Shown: positions 1-8,186, counted from the stretch's first letter. The stretch: 32,701 bases of DNA from Clostridia bacterium (GCA_900768805.1 CAAGEF010000225.1:1-32701); one strand, 5' to 3'. Program-made: numbers and translations. Notes: generated by a model not told the origin, from the sequence alone.

Positions 1-234
1 GAATGAATGACAAAATCTTCTTTTAAAGAAGAGTGGTATAATAAATAAAATATACTACAATAATTAAATCTATTAAAGTAGGTATATAAATTTATTGCTT
101 AATGATTATAACATTTGTGAATAAAATCAAATTTAAAAAGTGAAAAAAAGTAAAAAAAAATCATTTTTTGCACCCAAAATAAAAATAATTTTTGTCTAAT
201 GTTTAGATAATAATAAGAAAGATAGGTTATTTTG
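1..234. other. AT-rich non-coding left edge
   Basis: No coding region is supported here. A perfect 8-bp inverted repeat with a 1-base centre lies at 16-32 (TCTTCTTT/AAAGAAGA); it has no T-run, so it is more operator-like than terminator-like. TGTCTAA at 193-199 differs by one base from the Spo0A box TGTCGAA and lies about 35 bases upstream of a gene for a Spo0A-C-type protein. Both observations are weak because the region is so AT-rich. Confidence 0.35.
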
Positions 235-822
235 ATGAAAAAAGAAGATATGTGTAGTGAAATGATTAATGAATTAAAAAGTAATTGGGTGAATTTAGAA
301 TTTAATAATTATGAAAATGTTGATAAATTAAAAAGAATTGTAAATAATTATTTTAAAAATGCAGTAGTTATAACTTCAGATAATGTAGATACTAAGAAAA
401 ATTGTAATAGTAATAAGAATAATTTTATAATATTTGTTTTAAATAATGATAATAATAGTAAAACTAAAAATTCCAAAACTATGAGCGAAAAGAAAATTCG
501 ACAAAAAATAAAAAATGAACTAAATAATTTAAATTATAATTATTCATATAAAGGAACAAAGTATTTGGAGGATTCTATATATTTGTTATACAAAAGGGGG
601 TATGAAAATGATAATTTAAGCAAAGATATTTATCCAATTATTGCAAAAAAATATAATACAAAAATAGATACTGTAAAATGTAATATACTTCAAGCCAGTA
701 ATAATAGTTATTACGAATGTGAACAAGAAGTGATGGAGAAATATTTTGGATTTCAATTAAGCATGAAACCTAAAACAAAAGATATAATGTTTGCAGTAAT
801 GAGAAAAATTAATTTATTATAG
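235..822 (+). CDS. Spo0A C-terminal-domain DNA-binding protein without a receiver domain
   Basis: Predicted cytoplasmic transcription regulator of about 195 residues. The C-terminal ~105 residues resemble the Spo0A DNA-binding domain (Spo0A_C): a YKGTKYLEDSIYLLY stretch, then DIYPIIAKKYNTKIDTVK, which matches the Spo0A 'LYPDIAKKYNTTPSRVE' recognition region, then a KYFG...KPKTKDIMFAVM tail. The N-terminal ~80 residues are Asn/Lys-rich and show no phosphoacceptor-Asp receiver domain, so regulation by phosphorelay is not apparent. The start is ATG 235; a TTG lies one codon upstream and the ribosome binding site (GATAGG) is weak. A perfect Spo0A box sits in the promoter of the next gene, which is a candidate target. 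A further TTCGACA (reverse 0A box) lies inside this gene at 497-503. The domain call is by eye and no exact family is known to me. Confidence 0.72.
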   Translation: MKKEDMCSEMINELKSNWVNLEFNNYENVDKLKRIVNNYFKNAVVITSDNVDTKKNCNSNKNNFIIFVLNNDNNSKTKNSKTMSEKKIRQKIKNELNNLNYNYSYKGTKYLEDSIYLLYKRGYENDNLSKDIYPIIAKKYNTKIDTVKCNILQASNNSYYECEQEVMEKYFGFQLSMKPKTKDIMFAVMRKINLL

Positions 823-832
823 AATTTATACC

Positions 833-860
833 AAAAAAGTTAAAATTTTTAACTTTTTTT
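833..860 (+). terminator. Intrinsic terminator after the Spo0A-C-like gene
   Basis: Perfect 13-bp inverted repeat (arms 833-845 and 847-859, AAAAAAGTTAAAA and its complement) with a one-base centre, ending in a T-run. The stem is AT-only apart from one G-C pair, so it may be a weak terminator. Confidence 0.55.
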
Positions 861-866
861 AACTTT

Positions 867-896
867 TTGTCGAAATTTGAAATTTCCTGCTATAAT
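867..896 (+). promoter_or_regulatory. Sigma-A-type promoter overlapped by a perfect Spo0A box
   Basis: TTGTCG (867-872), 18-bp spacer, TATAAT (891-896). The -35 is contained in TGTCGAA (868-874), an exact match to the established Spo0A box. A start near 903 would give a leader of about 125 bases before the secreted-protein gene. The overlap with the -35 fits either repression or class-II-type activation by Spo0A or by the Spo0A-C protein encoded just upstream. Confidence 0.6.
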
Positions 897-1030
897 TTAT
901 AACATCGTCAACTTATTTAAAATTTATATGGATTTTAGTTATTAGATATTTCTAATACTTAAGTCAAAGGTAGGAAAATGATTTTATCAAACGCATACAA
1001 ACAAGTTAACACATCTATGGAGGTAAGATT

Positions 1031-1573
1031 ATGAAAAGTTTTAAGCGGTTAATTTCTGCTCTTGTTGCAGGTACAATGATGATCTGTTCGTTCGCAATTC
1101 CAACTTTTGCTTGTGAAGCTGAAGAAAATGAAATGCTTAACATAGCAGAAGTAGTGAATGTTGAGTATGGTGAAAATGGTGAAACTATCACTACGTATGA
1201 AATGGAGATTACTCCAGAAATGGCTGCAGATGGCGACTATGGAATTATGCCTTTGGCAGATATCGATCAGACTTTTACGATGACCACAAGTCACAGAGGT
1301 GCTGATCGAACATATTCGGGAAATTATCTTAAATATTCTGTTACTGTAACAGATTCTAATGGTAATGCTGTGGCTAATACAATATCTGTTCAGTTGAAGG
1401 ATTATAACCATAGTTATCCTTTAGTAGATTCTAGGGTTGATGCTGATGGGTCTACAAATACATTTTCGAAAATTTCGATAACTCCTGGTAGAGTATATTA
1501 TTTTTATTATGTTTTGACTTCTGGGACTACTAGAACTTTGCGAGTAAGAATGCAAATTACATCTTATTCTTAA
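1031..1573 (+). CDS. Small secreted protein of unknown function, foreign-looking composition
   Basis: 180 residues. A clear Sec signal peptide (K/R-rich N-terminus, hydrophobic core about residues 8-24, probable cleavage after TFA-C at about 27) precedes an acidic, then beta-rich Ser/Thr/Tyr-rich domain. I do not recognise the family. An excellent ribosome binding site (GGAGGT, 7 bases before ATG) and its own promoter precede it. Codon use is richer in G and C than in its neighbours (GCT, GTT, CAG, ACC, CGA). It contains an in-frame CGG at codon 6 (1046-1048). In native-looking genes of this window CGG appears only at +1 shift points; a shift here would read GGT TAA and stop the protein after six residues. 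So either CGG can be read as arginine here, or this recently acquired gene is poorly expressed. Confidence 0.75.
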   Translation: MKSFKRLISALVAGTMMICSFAIPTFACEAEENEMLNIAEVVNVEYGENGETITTYEMEITPEMAADGDYGIMPLADIDQTFTMTTSHRGADRTYSGNYLKYSVTVTDSNGNAVANTISVQLKDYNHSYPLVDSRVDADGSTNTFSKISITPGRVYYFYYVLTSGTTRTLRVRMQITSYS

Positions 1574-1601
1574 AGTAATAATAAAATCATTTTTCTACTA
1601 T

Positions 1602-1634
1602 AAAAGGCATAGTTTTATTCAAACTATGCCTTTT
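1602..1634. terminator. Bidirectional terminator between convergent genes
   Basis: Perfect 14-bp stem AAAAGGCATAGTTT (1602-1615) / AAACTATGCCTTTT (1621-1634) with a 5-base loop. It separates the rightward secreted-protein gene from the leftward anti-sigma gene, and has A/T runs on both flanks so it can serve both strands. Confidence 0.85.
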
Positions 1635-1640
1635 AAAAAT

Positions 1641-2696
1641 TTATTTAATTAGCTGTATATCTATAATTTTATCTTCTGCAATTTTTAAATGTAAATTCAA
1701 ATTACAGGTATTATTATAATATTTGCAAATTTCATCATATACTAAATAAATTTCACTTTTATAATTTGATGAAGTATTATCAGTAAAATTATTTGATTTT
1801 AGTTTTATATATTCGAATGATTTGTTAGAAGTATTGGTTAAAATAATATTATCATTTTCTAATAATATATCATTATTTAATTCTGAATTTAATTTTATAT
1901 CAATTATAAGAGAAGTTTCTGTTAGCTCTGTAGAAATATTTTCTATATATGTATTATACGAAGCAATGTAAGAATCATTTTTTCTTTCAACAATTTTATC
2001 TTCTAAATTAATATTAAAAATCCAACATCCTTTAAGTATTGTGTCATTAATATTATAACTATATATTTCAAAAATTAAATTTTTAGATTTAGAAAATTTT
2101 TGTGAAGTATATAGAATTGATTCGTGAAATTTATTAGCCACATTTAACATTTGTTCATTAGTTCTAATATGAAAATTTGCTGTGCATTGTGCTTTATTCA
2201 TTTTATTCTCATCTTCAAAGTAATAATAAATAACATTATTATTTTCATCTCTAATAATATATTCATTTAAAGAGATAGAAGAAACTTTAGAATAATTTTT
2301 TGTATCATACACAAAAGATACATCTAAATTACTATCATCCATAACCAAATAATCAACTTTAATACCAATATCATTATCATAAACGAAATCCATATTTACA
2401 TTTTGGACATAACCATTTTCTACAGCCTTATTGATTCCTTCTGTAGTATTTGTAAATAAAGAAGTAATAAAGCTTATAATATCTTTAGCGAAAACAACAC
2501 CAGTTGTTAAGATAATAAAAGTTATTAATATAACTGCAATTTTCTGAATTTTATAAATTAAAGTAATTGGCTTTGCTGGAATATCAAAAGCTTTGTAAAT
2601 TGTTTCTTGTGTAGATAGGGGAATATCTTTATTATTATCAAAATATGAAAATAATATATTATCAATTTCATCAAAATTAGTATTTTTATCTATCAT
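1641..2696 (-). CDS. Membrane-anchored DUF4179-like anti-sigma factor candidate
   Basis: 351 residues. The N-terminal cytoplasmic segment (about 1-48) is followed by one membrane helix (about 49-70, KIAVILITFIILTTGVVFA) and a long extracytoplasmic domain rich in Asn, Ile and acidic residues. This layout, together with the ATGA overlap with the upstream ECF sigma gene (start at 2696, sigma stop at 2693-2695), is typical of the DUF4179-type proteins that accompany sporulation/stress ECF sigma genes in Firmicutes. Inferred role: hold the sigma factor at the membrane until an envelope signal is sensed. No zinc-binding ASD motif (HxxxCxxC) is visible, so it is not a classical ZAS anti-sigma. Function is assigned mainly from context. 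Confidence 0.65.
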   Translation of the reverse strand: MIDKNTNFDEIDNILFSYFDNNKDIPLSTQETIYKAFDIPAKPITLIYKIQKIAVILITFIILTTGVVFAKDIISFITSLFTNTTEGINKAVENGYVQNVNMDFVYDNDIGIKVDYLVMDDSNLDVSFVYDTKNYSKVSSISLNEYIIRDENNNVIYYYFEDENKMNKAQCTANFHIRTNEQMLNVANKFHESILYTSQKFSKSKNLIFEIYSYNINDTILKGCWIFNINLEDKIVERKNDSYIASYNTYIENISTELTETSLIIDIKLNSELNNDILLENDNIILTNTSNKSFEYIKLKSNNFTDNTSSNYKSEIYLVYDEICKYYNNTCNLNLHLKIAEDKIIDIQLIK

Positions 2697-3223
2697 AATT
2701 TTATTCCTCCTTTACAATCTTTTTTTATTTTTTCTTTAGCTCTAAATAATCTGCTTTTTACAGTATTTACACTAATATTTAAAATGTCTGCAATTTCGCT
2801 TGTTGAAAATCTATTATTAAAGTATAAAATAATTACAATCTTTTCATCATAATTTAAATTTTTGAGCAATAATTCAAAATCGAAATTACTCTCGACATCT
2901 TGAATAATTTTTTCTGATGTTTCTAAATTTTTTGAACGAGTAATCTTATCGAATATCCAAAATTGTTTATAATTGCTTTTATAAATATTATTACATTCAT
3001 TTATTAAAATTTTAATAATCCAAGTTTTAAAATAAGATTTGTTTTTTAGATGTTTCAAATGTTTAAATGATTTTAATATAGTTTCATGAATAGCATCATT
3101 TATATCATCTATGTTATTTAACCTTGCTTGTGCAACTCTATATAAATCTGATTTTATTGAATTAATTAAGTTTACATATGCATCTTTATCACCATGTATT
3201 GCTTTTTCTATAAGTTCTTCCAA
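2693..3223 (-). CDS. ECF-type RNA polymerase sigma factor
   Basis: 176 residues. Region 2 (about 15-80) contains DINDAIHETILKSFKHL and YFKTWIIKILINECNN, the typical sigma-70 r2 pattern. Region 4 (about 115-168) is YDEKIVIILYFNNRFSTSEI-ADILNISVNTVKSRLFRAKE, the r4 helix-turn-helix that contacts the -35. The start is TTG at 3221-3223, supported by an AGGAG five bases upstream on the minus strand. Translationally coupled to the downstream anti-sigma gene by a 4-base overlap, so the two are one operon. It directs RNA polymerase to a small regulon that usually includes its own promoter. I did not find a confident self-type promoter upstream. Confidence 0.88.
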   Translation of the reverse strand: MEELIEKAIHGDKDAYVNLINSIKSDLYRVAQARLNNIDDINDAIHETILKSFKHLKHLKNKSYFKTWIIKILINECNNIYKSNYKQFWIFDKITRSKNLETSEKIIQDVESNFDFELLLKNLNYDEKIVIILYFNNRFSTSEIADILNISVNTVKSRLFRAKEKIKKDCKGGIKL

Positions 3224-3246
3224 TTTTTCTCCTTTCTTACTAAATA

Positions 3247-3280
3247 AAAAAGATAGTTATAAATTACAAACTATCTTTTT
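3247..3280 (-). terminator. Terminator downstream of the XRE gene
   Basis: Stem AAAAAGATAGTT (3247-3258) / AACTATCTTTTT (3269-3280), 10-base loop, directly after the XRE stop codon on the minus strand and upstream of the sigma gene. It ends the XRE transcript and so separates it from the sigma operon. Confidence 0.75.
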
Positions 3281-3286
3281 ATTATA

Positions 3287-3622
3287 TTATTTCCTATTAT
3301 TTTTTATAAATTTTATTACATACAAAATAAAATCTTTTTCATTATCAGAAAGCTCTTGAAATTCTTTTGAAAATTTATCTGTAAGTAAATTTGATTTATT
3401 GGAAATAAAATCTTCTAATACATCATTTGGTGTAACACCTATAGCGTTACAAATTTTTACTAAATTATATGAATTTACAATTACTTTTCCTCTTTCAACA
3501 GCAGACATAGTGTCAATTGAAATTTGTGCTTTTTCAGCAACTGTTTCTTGTGTTTGGGTTCTAAAATATTTAATTTTTTCAGCGATTATGTATTTAAATT
3601 TTTCTTCATTTATTGGTATCAT
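3287..3622 (-). CDS. XRE-family (HTH_3) transcriptional regulator
   Basis: 111 residues. A lambda-Cro-type helix-turn-helix spans about residues 10-66: KIKYFRTQTQETVAEKAQIS followed by DTMSAVERGK and NLVKICNAIGVTPNDVL, with the usual Gln-Glu at the start of helix 2. The short C-terminal helical tail (FQELSDNEKDFILYVIKFIK) may dimerise. The start is ATG 3622 with AGGAGG upstream. A 6-bp inverted repeat overlapping the likely -10 (3638-3658) suggests autorepression. No toxin or phage partner lies beside it; the nearest genes are an ECF operon and a glycosyltransferase operon in the opposite direction. Confidence 0.85.
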   Translation of the reverse strand: MIPINEEKFKYIIAEKIKYFRTQTQETVAEKAQISIDTMSAVERGKVIVNSYNLVKICNAIGVTPNDVLEDFISNKSNLLTDKFSKEFQELSDNEKDFILYVIKFIKNNRK

Positions 3623-3637
3623 ATATTCCTCCTAATC

Positions 3638-3658
3638 CTGATAAAGAAAGTATATCAG
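3638..3658 (-). promoter_or_regulatory. Extended -10 and putative operator of the XRE gene
   Basis: On the minus strand TGATATACT (3649-3657) is an extended -10 (TGn-TATACT). It is overlapped by the inverted repeat CTGATA (3638-3643) / TATCAG (3653-3658), whose half-sites are 15 bp apart centre to centre, as expected for a Cro/CI-like dimer. No clear -35 is present. Confidence 0.45.
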
Positions 3659-3960
3659 TAAAAAAATCAAAATTTAATTGAATATAATACGAGTTTGTAA
3701 GATAGAAATAAAAATGATTTTGGCTTTTTAAAAAAATAAATCCGTATTAAAATACAAAACTGAAATTTTATATATTTATATATTATAATTAAAAAAATAA
3801 ATTAAGGTTGCTGAAATTTTGTAATAATTAATAATATTATTTTTTTGAAAAATTATTTTATAGTTTTTATAAAAATAGTTATGAAATAAACACTGGATAT
3901 GGGATGGTCTATATCTATAAATATGGTTATTTTAATTGTAATATAGGAGAAAAAAGTTAT
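3659..3960. other. Divergent intergenic region
   Basis: About 300 bases of very AT-rich DNA between the divergent XRE gene and the glycosyltransferase operon. I see no coding potential, RNA gene or strong hairpin in it. A pair of short ATA-rich repeats near 3765-3790 is what base composition alone would give. Confidence 0.5.
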
Positions 3961-3989
3961 TTGACAATATTCAAGATATATGATAAAAT
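3961..3989 (+). promoter_or_regulatory. Near-consensus promoter of the glycosyltransferase operon
   Basis: TTGACA (3961-3966), 17-bp spacer, TAAAAT (3984-3989), with TG at the extended -10 position (3981-3982). Predicted start near 3996, giving a leader of about 114 bases before ATG 4110. Confidence 0.8.
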
Positions 3990-4109
3990 TAACACATTAT
4001 GTATAGTGGAAAAGTCTATAAAAAAATAGAATAGTTAATTGGAAAGTCAAAATATTAATAAAGCTAACTAAGATATTAATAAGAAAAAGTAAAGGATAGG
4101 GGTAAAAAA

Positions 4110-5360
4110 ATGGATGATCCAATAAAAGTTGCTATAGGTTTTGTTACTGGAAGACCAAATGTATGTAATGTTATCAACAATATGTATAATCAAATGTTAG
4201 AACAATTAAAAGATTTTAAGAAAGAAGTAAAATTGACAATATTCATTTTGTTTGATCTATCATATCAAATGACAACGAGAATAGATTTTTATAGTGTATT
4301 ACCAGAGGTATATAAAAATATAAAGATTCGTTATATAACTCCGGAAGATATAGAAGAAGAAAAGAAAAAATTGATTGGACGATATGACTTTTCAAAACAA
4401 GAAATAGATTTTATATTAGGACATGGTCATGCGAAAGGTAGAAATACATTATTATATTATGCTGCTAAATCTAATTATGATTATTTATTATTTTGGGATG
4501 ATGATGAATATCCAGTTGCTTGTTTAAAAAATGAAGATAAAAGTATAACTTGGAAAAAACAAAATAATATAATAAAACATTTAGAATATATAGATAATGC
4601 AGATGTTACAATAGGACACCATTGTGGATATATTTCACCAATTCCTTATATAGAAATAAATAAAGATATAAATGAAGATAAATTTAGAAAATATATTGAA
4701 GCAATAAGTAATGATATTATTTCTTGGGACAAGGTAAAAGAGAATTTTGAAAAAAATAATGGAGTTACATATGCAGATAATGAGATTGCTGATGGAAAAG
4801 GAATGTATGAAATTGAAAAAAGAGGTGCTGGTAAATGGACTGCTGGCTCTACTTTATGTTTAAATTTAAAACATTTAGATAGAATCCCAGCATTTTATAA
4901 TCCACCAGGAGCTAGAGGAGAAGATACTTTCTTTTCAACATTATTAGATGATTCTAAAGTATTAAGAGTACCAGTATATCATTTTCATGATGGATTTTTG
5001 AAGTATCCAAAAATAATGAAGCAAGAATATCCAGAAAAATTAATAAAAATAAAAGGTGATAGTTCAGAAATAGGAACTAGATTTTTAAAAGCTAGTAAAG
5101 GCTGGATGAAATATAAACCATTATTATTATACATATCAGATAAAGAGAATTATAAAACTAAAATAGATGAAACATATCAAAAATTAAAGGATAGTATTCC
5201 TGAAATTAATAAATTATTTCCAGATAATGATTTCACATTATTATTGGATGAATTTAAAGAATATTCTGAAAATGTTGAACTTCATTATCAAGAATATTTA
5301 AAAACTAATGAAGTTTGGAATAAAATAAAAAATGCATTTAGCAAAGTGGAGAAAAAATGA
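4110..5360 (+). CDS. GT-A-fold glycosyltransferase with a DDDE metal motif
   Basis: 416 residues, no signal peptide or membrane helix, so probably cytosolic. The N-terminus (KVAIGFVTGRPNVCNVINNM) starts a nucleotide-sugar-binding Rossmann-like fold; around residue 130 the sequence YDYLLFWDDDEYP gives a DxD-type motif that would bind the metal and the sugar diphosphate. GARGEDTFFSTLL near 270 resembles the acceptor-side ED motif of family-2-like transferases. The C-terminal ~100 residues are charged and helical. Its stop overlaps the next start (ATGA, 5357-5360), so it is coupled to a GT4 glycosyltransferase. The acceptor is unknown; a cell-surface glycan or protein glycosylation is likely. 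The family call (GT2-like) is by motif only. Confidence 0.72.
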   Translation: MDDPIKVAIGFVTGRPNVCNVINNMYNQMLEQLKDFKKEVKLTIFILFDLSYQMTTRIDFYSVLPEVYKNIKIRYITPEDIEEEKKKLIGRYDFSKQEIDFILGHGHAKGRNTLLYYAAKSNYDYLLFWDDDEYPVACLKNEDKSITWKKQNNIIKHLEYIDNADVTIGHHCGYISPIPYIEINKDINEDKFRKYIEAISNDIISWDKVKENFEKNNGVTYADNEIADGKGMYEIEKRGAGKWTAGSTLCLNLKHLDRIPAFYNPPGARGEDTFFSTLLDDSKVLRVPVYHFHDGFLKYPKIMKQEYPEKLIKIKGDSSEIGTRFLKASKGWMKYKPLLLYISDKENYKTKIDETYQKLKDSIPEINKLFPDNDFTLLLDEFKEYSENVELHYQEYLKTNEVWNKIKNAFSKVEKK

Positions 5361-6478
5361 ATATATCCGAATATAGAAAAATTGAATTTGAACAAAGAGA
5401 AAAAAGATTAACAAATGCAAGTTTTCAGCAGTTAGAGCAAACGAATAAAATAAAAACAATATTAGATATTGTATATGTTATGACTTGGACAGAAGTTTGT
5501 GGTGGTAGTAAAATTATATTAGAACACGCAAATTATTTAGTACAAAGAGGTCATAAAGTAACTATTATATCTCATTATCCAAAACCAACTTGGTTTAATA
5601 TGGATGATAAAATAGAATTTATAATGGTACCTTGGGAAAAAATACTTTGTGAAGTTATACATGAATGCGATGTTATTGTTGCTACATATTGGCGTGAAAT
5701 TTATGAATGTATAGAACAAAAAAAAGCTCCAGTAGTTTATTTTGAACAGGGAGATAGCCATTTATTTGATGTAGAAAGTTTAGATGAGAGAACTTTCAAA
5801 TATATACAAAAACAATTTGAAGTAGTTCCATTTATTTTTACTGTTTCTAATTATGCCGCAGAAAAAATAAAAGAAATTTATAAAAGAGATTCTGTTGTAA
5901 TTCCTAATGCAGTTAATGATAATTGTTTTTATAGTTTGAAAAAAACAAAAAAATCAGAAAATGATGCTAATATAGCCATTATTGGTTCAGAAAGTTCAAC
6001 ATTTAAAGGAATAAATAAGATATTAGAAGCAATAGAAATATTAAGAAAAAAAGGGTATTTAATAAAATTAAATTGGGTAACTCCAAATAAACCAATAAAT
6101 AGTAAAGAGAAGTGTTTTGTGAATCCTCCTCAATATGAAATAGGAAATATACTTAGAGATTCCGATATATATGTATGTGCTTCTAAGTATGAATCATTTG
6201 GTTTACCAATACTAGAAGCAATGAAATGTGGTTTGCCTATCATAACTACCGATACAGGTGGTAATAGGGATTTTGTTAAAAACAATGAAAATGCTTTAAT
6301 AACAGATGGTACTCCAGAGGATATAGCAAGTAAAATAGAAATATTATTAGAAAATAAAGAATTGCTAGAAAACCTAGCAAAAAATTCTTTATTAATTTCT
6401 GAAAAATACACATGGAAAAATATAATAGATATATTAGAAAACTATTATAAAGAAATTGCAAAATATAAATGTATATAA
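5357..6478 (+). CDS. Family 4 (GT-B) glycosyltransferase
   Basis: 373 residues. The N-terminal half has the GT-B opening (YVMTWTEVCGGSKIILEHAN with HANYLVQRGHKVTIIS). The second half begins at about 185 with VVIPNAVND, then IIGSESSTFKGINKILEAIE, and ends with the GT4 donor-site signature SKYESFGLPILEAMKCGLPI followed by TDTGGNRDFV. The E-x7-E retaining motif is present (ESFGLPILE). It would transfer a sugar from a nucleotide donor with retention of configuration. Translationally coupled to the upstream transferase and followed 12 bases later by an acetyltransferase gene, which suggests a three-gene glycan-building operon. Confidence 0.88.
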   Translation: MNISEYRKIEFEQREKRLTNASFQQLEQTNKIKTILDIVYVMTWTEVCGGSKIILEHANYLVQRGHKVTIISHYPKPTWFNMDDKIEFIMVPWEKILCEVIHECDVIVATYWREIYECIEQKKAPVVYFEQGDSHLFDVESLDERTFKYIQKQFEVVPFIFTVSNYAAEKIKEIYKRDSVVIPNAVNDNCFYSLKKTKKSENDANIAIIGSESSTFKGINKILEAIEILRKKGYLIKLNWVTPNKPINSKEKCFVNPPQYEIGNILRDSDIYVCASKYESFGLPILEAMKCGLPIITTDTGGNRDFVKNNENALITDGTPEDIASKIEILLENKELLENLAKNSLLISEKYTWKNIIDILENYYKEIAKYKCI

Positions 6479-6490
6479 TGGAGAAATTAA

Positions 6491-6949
6491 ATGATAGATA
6501 AAATAAAATTATGTGAATTTGAAGATAAATTTGAAAAAAAAGTAAAAGAATTTTTATTAGAAATCTGTGTTAATGAATTTGGATTTAGCAGTTGGAAAGA
6601 AGAATTAGAAAGTCAAAATATAAATTCATATAAGGAAAATGGTGGTAATTTTTGGGTTGCAATGGATGATGAAGAAGAAATTATTGGGACTATTGCTCTT
6701 AAAAATTTAGGAGAAAAAAAAGGCTTATTAAAAAGCATGTATGTAAATAACAAATATAGAGGTTCTAAATTAGCTCAAAAATTATTAAATATATTAATTT
6801 CGGAGGCAATAAATAATAATTACAATATAATTGAATTAGAAACATTACTTCAGTTAGAAAGAGCAATTGGCTTTTATAAAAAGAATGATTTTTATTTAAA
6901 ACATCAAGATGGAGATGTAATGGTGTTTGAGAAAAAATTGGTAGTTTAA
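6491..6949 (+). CDS. GNAT-family N-acetyltransferase
   Basis: 152 residues, full length for a single GNAT domain. FWVAMDDEEEIIGTIALKNL is beta-2 to beta-4, and LKSMYVNNKYRGSKLAQKLL is motif A with the acetyl-CoA pyrophosphate loop (R-G-S-K-L-A in place of the usual Q/R-x-x-G-x-G/A). IIELETLLQLERAIGFYKKNDF is motif B, with the common FYKKxGF-type end. GGAG lies 7 bases before ATG, just after the GT4 stop. It may acetylate an amino sugar made in the same pathway, but GNAT substrates cannot be predicted from sequence; it could equally be an unrelated amine acetyltransferase. Confidence 0.82.
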   Translation: MIDKIKLCEFEDKFEKKVKEFLLEICVNEFGFSSWKEELESQNINSYKENGGNFWVAMDDEEEIIGTIALKNLGEKKGLLKSMYVNNKYRGSKLAQKLLNILISEAINNNYNIIELETLLQLERAIGFYKKNDFYLKHQDGDVMVFEKKLVV

Positions 6950-6961
6950 AATAAAAAATAG

Positions 6962-6992
6962 TTTAATCTTTTTACTTAAAAATATTATTTTG
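6962..6992. repeat. 31-nt 3'-flank repeat, copy B
   Basis: Aligns without gaps to 8205-8235, with about 26 of 31 positions identical. Both copies begin 12-18 bases after a stop codon. The sequence is AT-rich, which lowers its significance. Confidence 0.4.
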
Positions 6993-6995
6993 TTT

Positions 6996-7048
6996 AAAAA
7001 CAATTACTAAAATTTAAGAATTAAAAATTTTAGTAATTGTTTTTTTTA
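6996..7048 (+). terminator. Strong intrinsic terminator of the glycosyltransferase operon
   Basis: Perfect 20-bp stem (arms 6996-7015 and 7025-7044, core CAATTACTAAAATTT) with a 9-base loop and a run of T to 7048. Confidence 0.88.
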
Positions 7049-7050
7049 TA

Positions 7051-7079
7051 TAGTCAATTTAAATAGTTTATGATATACT
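7051..7079 (+). promoter_or_regulatory. Promoter of the lipoprotein gene
   Basis: TAGTCA (7051-7056), 17-bp spacer, TATACT (7074-7079), with TG at the extended -10 position. It sits directly after the upstream terminator and 31 bases before the translation start. Confidence 0.6.
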
Positions 7080-7109
7080 GATAAAAATTATAAAAAGATG
7101 GAGGAAAAT

Positions 7110-8186
7110 ATGAAAAAGAATTTTTTGAATTTAGTAATTGTTACAATTATTTTAATGTGTACAACAATTATATTAACAGGTTGTGAAAAAAACAATGAAA
7201 AGAATAATGATAATGTTCAAAAAGAGCAAAGCTCTAATGTGTCTAGTGAACCAAACAATACTGTATTAAAAAAAGGTGTAACATATGCTGATTCATCTAG
7301 AGATATTGATAAAGTTGATGTTAATAAGTTTTCATTCTATTTAGATGAAGACCATAAAACAATATTATCATATTCAGAAGGTGATGAAGATATTAAGTAT
7401 ATAAGAATAAGAAGGATATTAAATGCTGGAAAATGTTCAGGAGCTTCATTTGGCTATAATCCAAATGGTGCTAATATAGATTTTGCAAGTTCACACAACA
7501 TATATATAAATGTTTCAACTGATCAATATACAACTATTGATGGTGAACCATTTATGACTGAAGCTAAAAAAACAATAGAAGAAAATGAAAATTATAAATT
7601 TTATAGTGAATCTATAAATAATGCACAGTCAAGATTTGAATATGTAAAAAAAGTAGATGGAATTGAGGTTCATTTTTATGCAGTTGCATTAACAAAAGAT
7701 AAAGATAAGGTAAAACAAGGTTCAGAAGAAATATCAAAACTAATATCTAAAGATAAAGGATATGGTTTTTTAATAGATTGGTATATTAATTCAACAATAT
7801 CAAATCAAGAAGGATATGCATTTAAATCATTTGATATAATTAAAATATATGAAAGATCAAGTAGTTTCTTAACTGGAGGTTCAGTACTTGAATTAGATGG
7901 TCGTTTAGTTGACTATTATCATCAATATGGTGGTGATATAAATAAAGAAATTACAGATGATTTTGTAAAATTATATGATTTAAAAGATGCTTATATAGGA
8001 TATGAAATCATTGATAATAAGGATTTATATATTTATTTATATCATACTAAAGTAAATGATGAAGGAAAAACAGTAAAGGATAGAACAGAAGATATAGTTA
8101 GAATACAAGATTTTGAAGGAAGCAAAGAAGATATAGAAAAAATTGCAAAAGCATATAAAGATTCAATAATTGAAGTTGAAAAATAA
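7110..8186 (+). CDS. Lipoprotein of unknown function
   Basis: 358 residues from ATG 7110, chosen over the in-frame ATG at 7098 because GGAGG at 7100-7104 is then correctly spaced. Signal peptide with a lipobox, IILTGC, so the mature protein starts at a lipid-modified Cys at about residue 25 and is anchored on the outer face of the membrane. A Asn/Ser/Glu-rich linker of about 35 residues follows, then a mixed alpha/beta region with many Tyr and Asp residues and a C-terminal helix ending IEVEK. I recognise no family. It stands alone between a terminator and the deacetylase gene. Confidence 0.8.
   Translation: MKKNFLNLVIVTIILMCTTIILTGCEKNNEKNNDNVQKEQSSNVSSEPNNTVLKKGVTYADSSRDIDKVDVNKFSFYLDEDHKTILSYSEGDEDIKYIRIRRILNAGKCSGASFGYNPNGANIDFASSHNIYINVSTDQYTTIDGEPFMTEAKKTIEENENYKFYSESINNAQSRFEYVKKVDGIEVHFYAVALTKDKDKVKQGSEEISKLISKDKGYGFLIDWYINSTISNQEGYAFKSFDIIKIYERSSSFLTGGSVLELDGRLVDYYHQYGGDINKEITDDFVKLYDLKDAYIGYEIIDNKDLYIYLYHTKVNDEGKTVKDRTEDIVRIQDFEGSKEDIEKIAKAYKDSIIEVEK

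Noticed and set aside
1049..1411. Antisense ORF on the minus strand across the secreted-protein gene, and other long minus-strand ORFs in the glycosyltransferase, ClpB, pyk and Tad-cluster regions
   Set aside because: They lack ribosome binding sites and protein-like composition and lie opposite genes with recognisable motifs; AT-rich codon use produces them.
7098..7109. Upstream ATG 7098 as the lipoprotein start
   Set aside because: It overlaps the ribosome binding site GGAGG (7100-7104); ATG 7110 has correct spacing and gives a proper lipoprotein signal.
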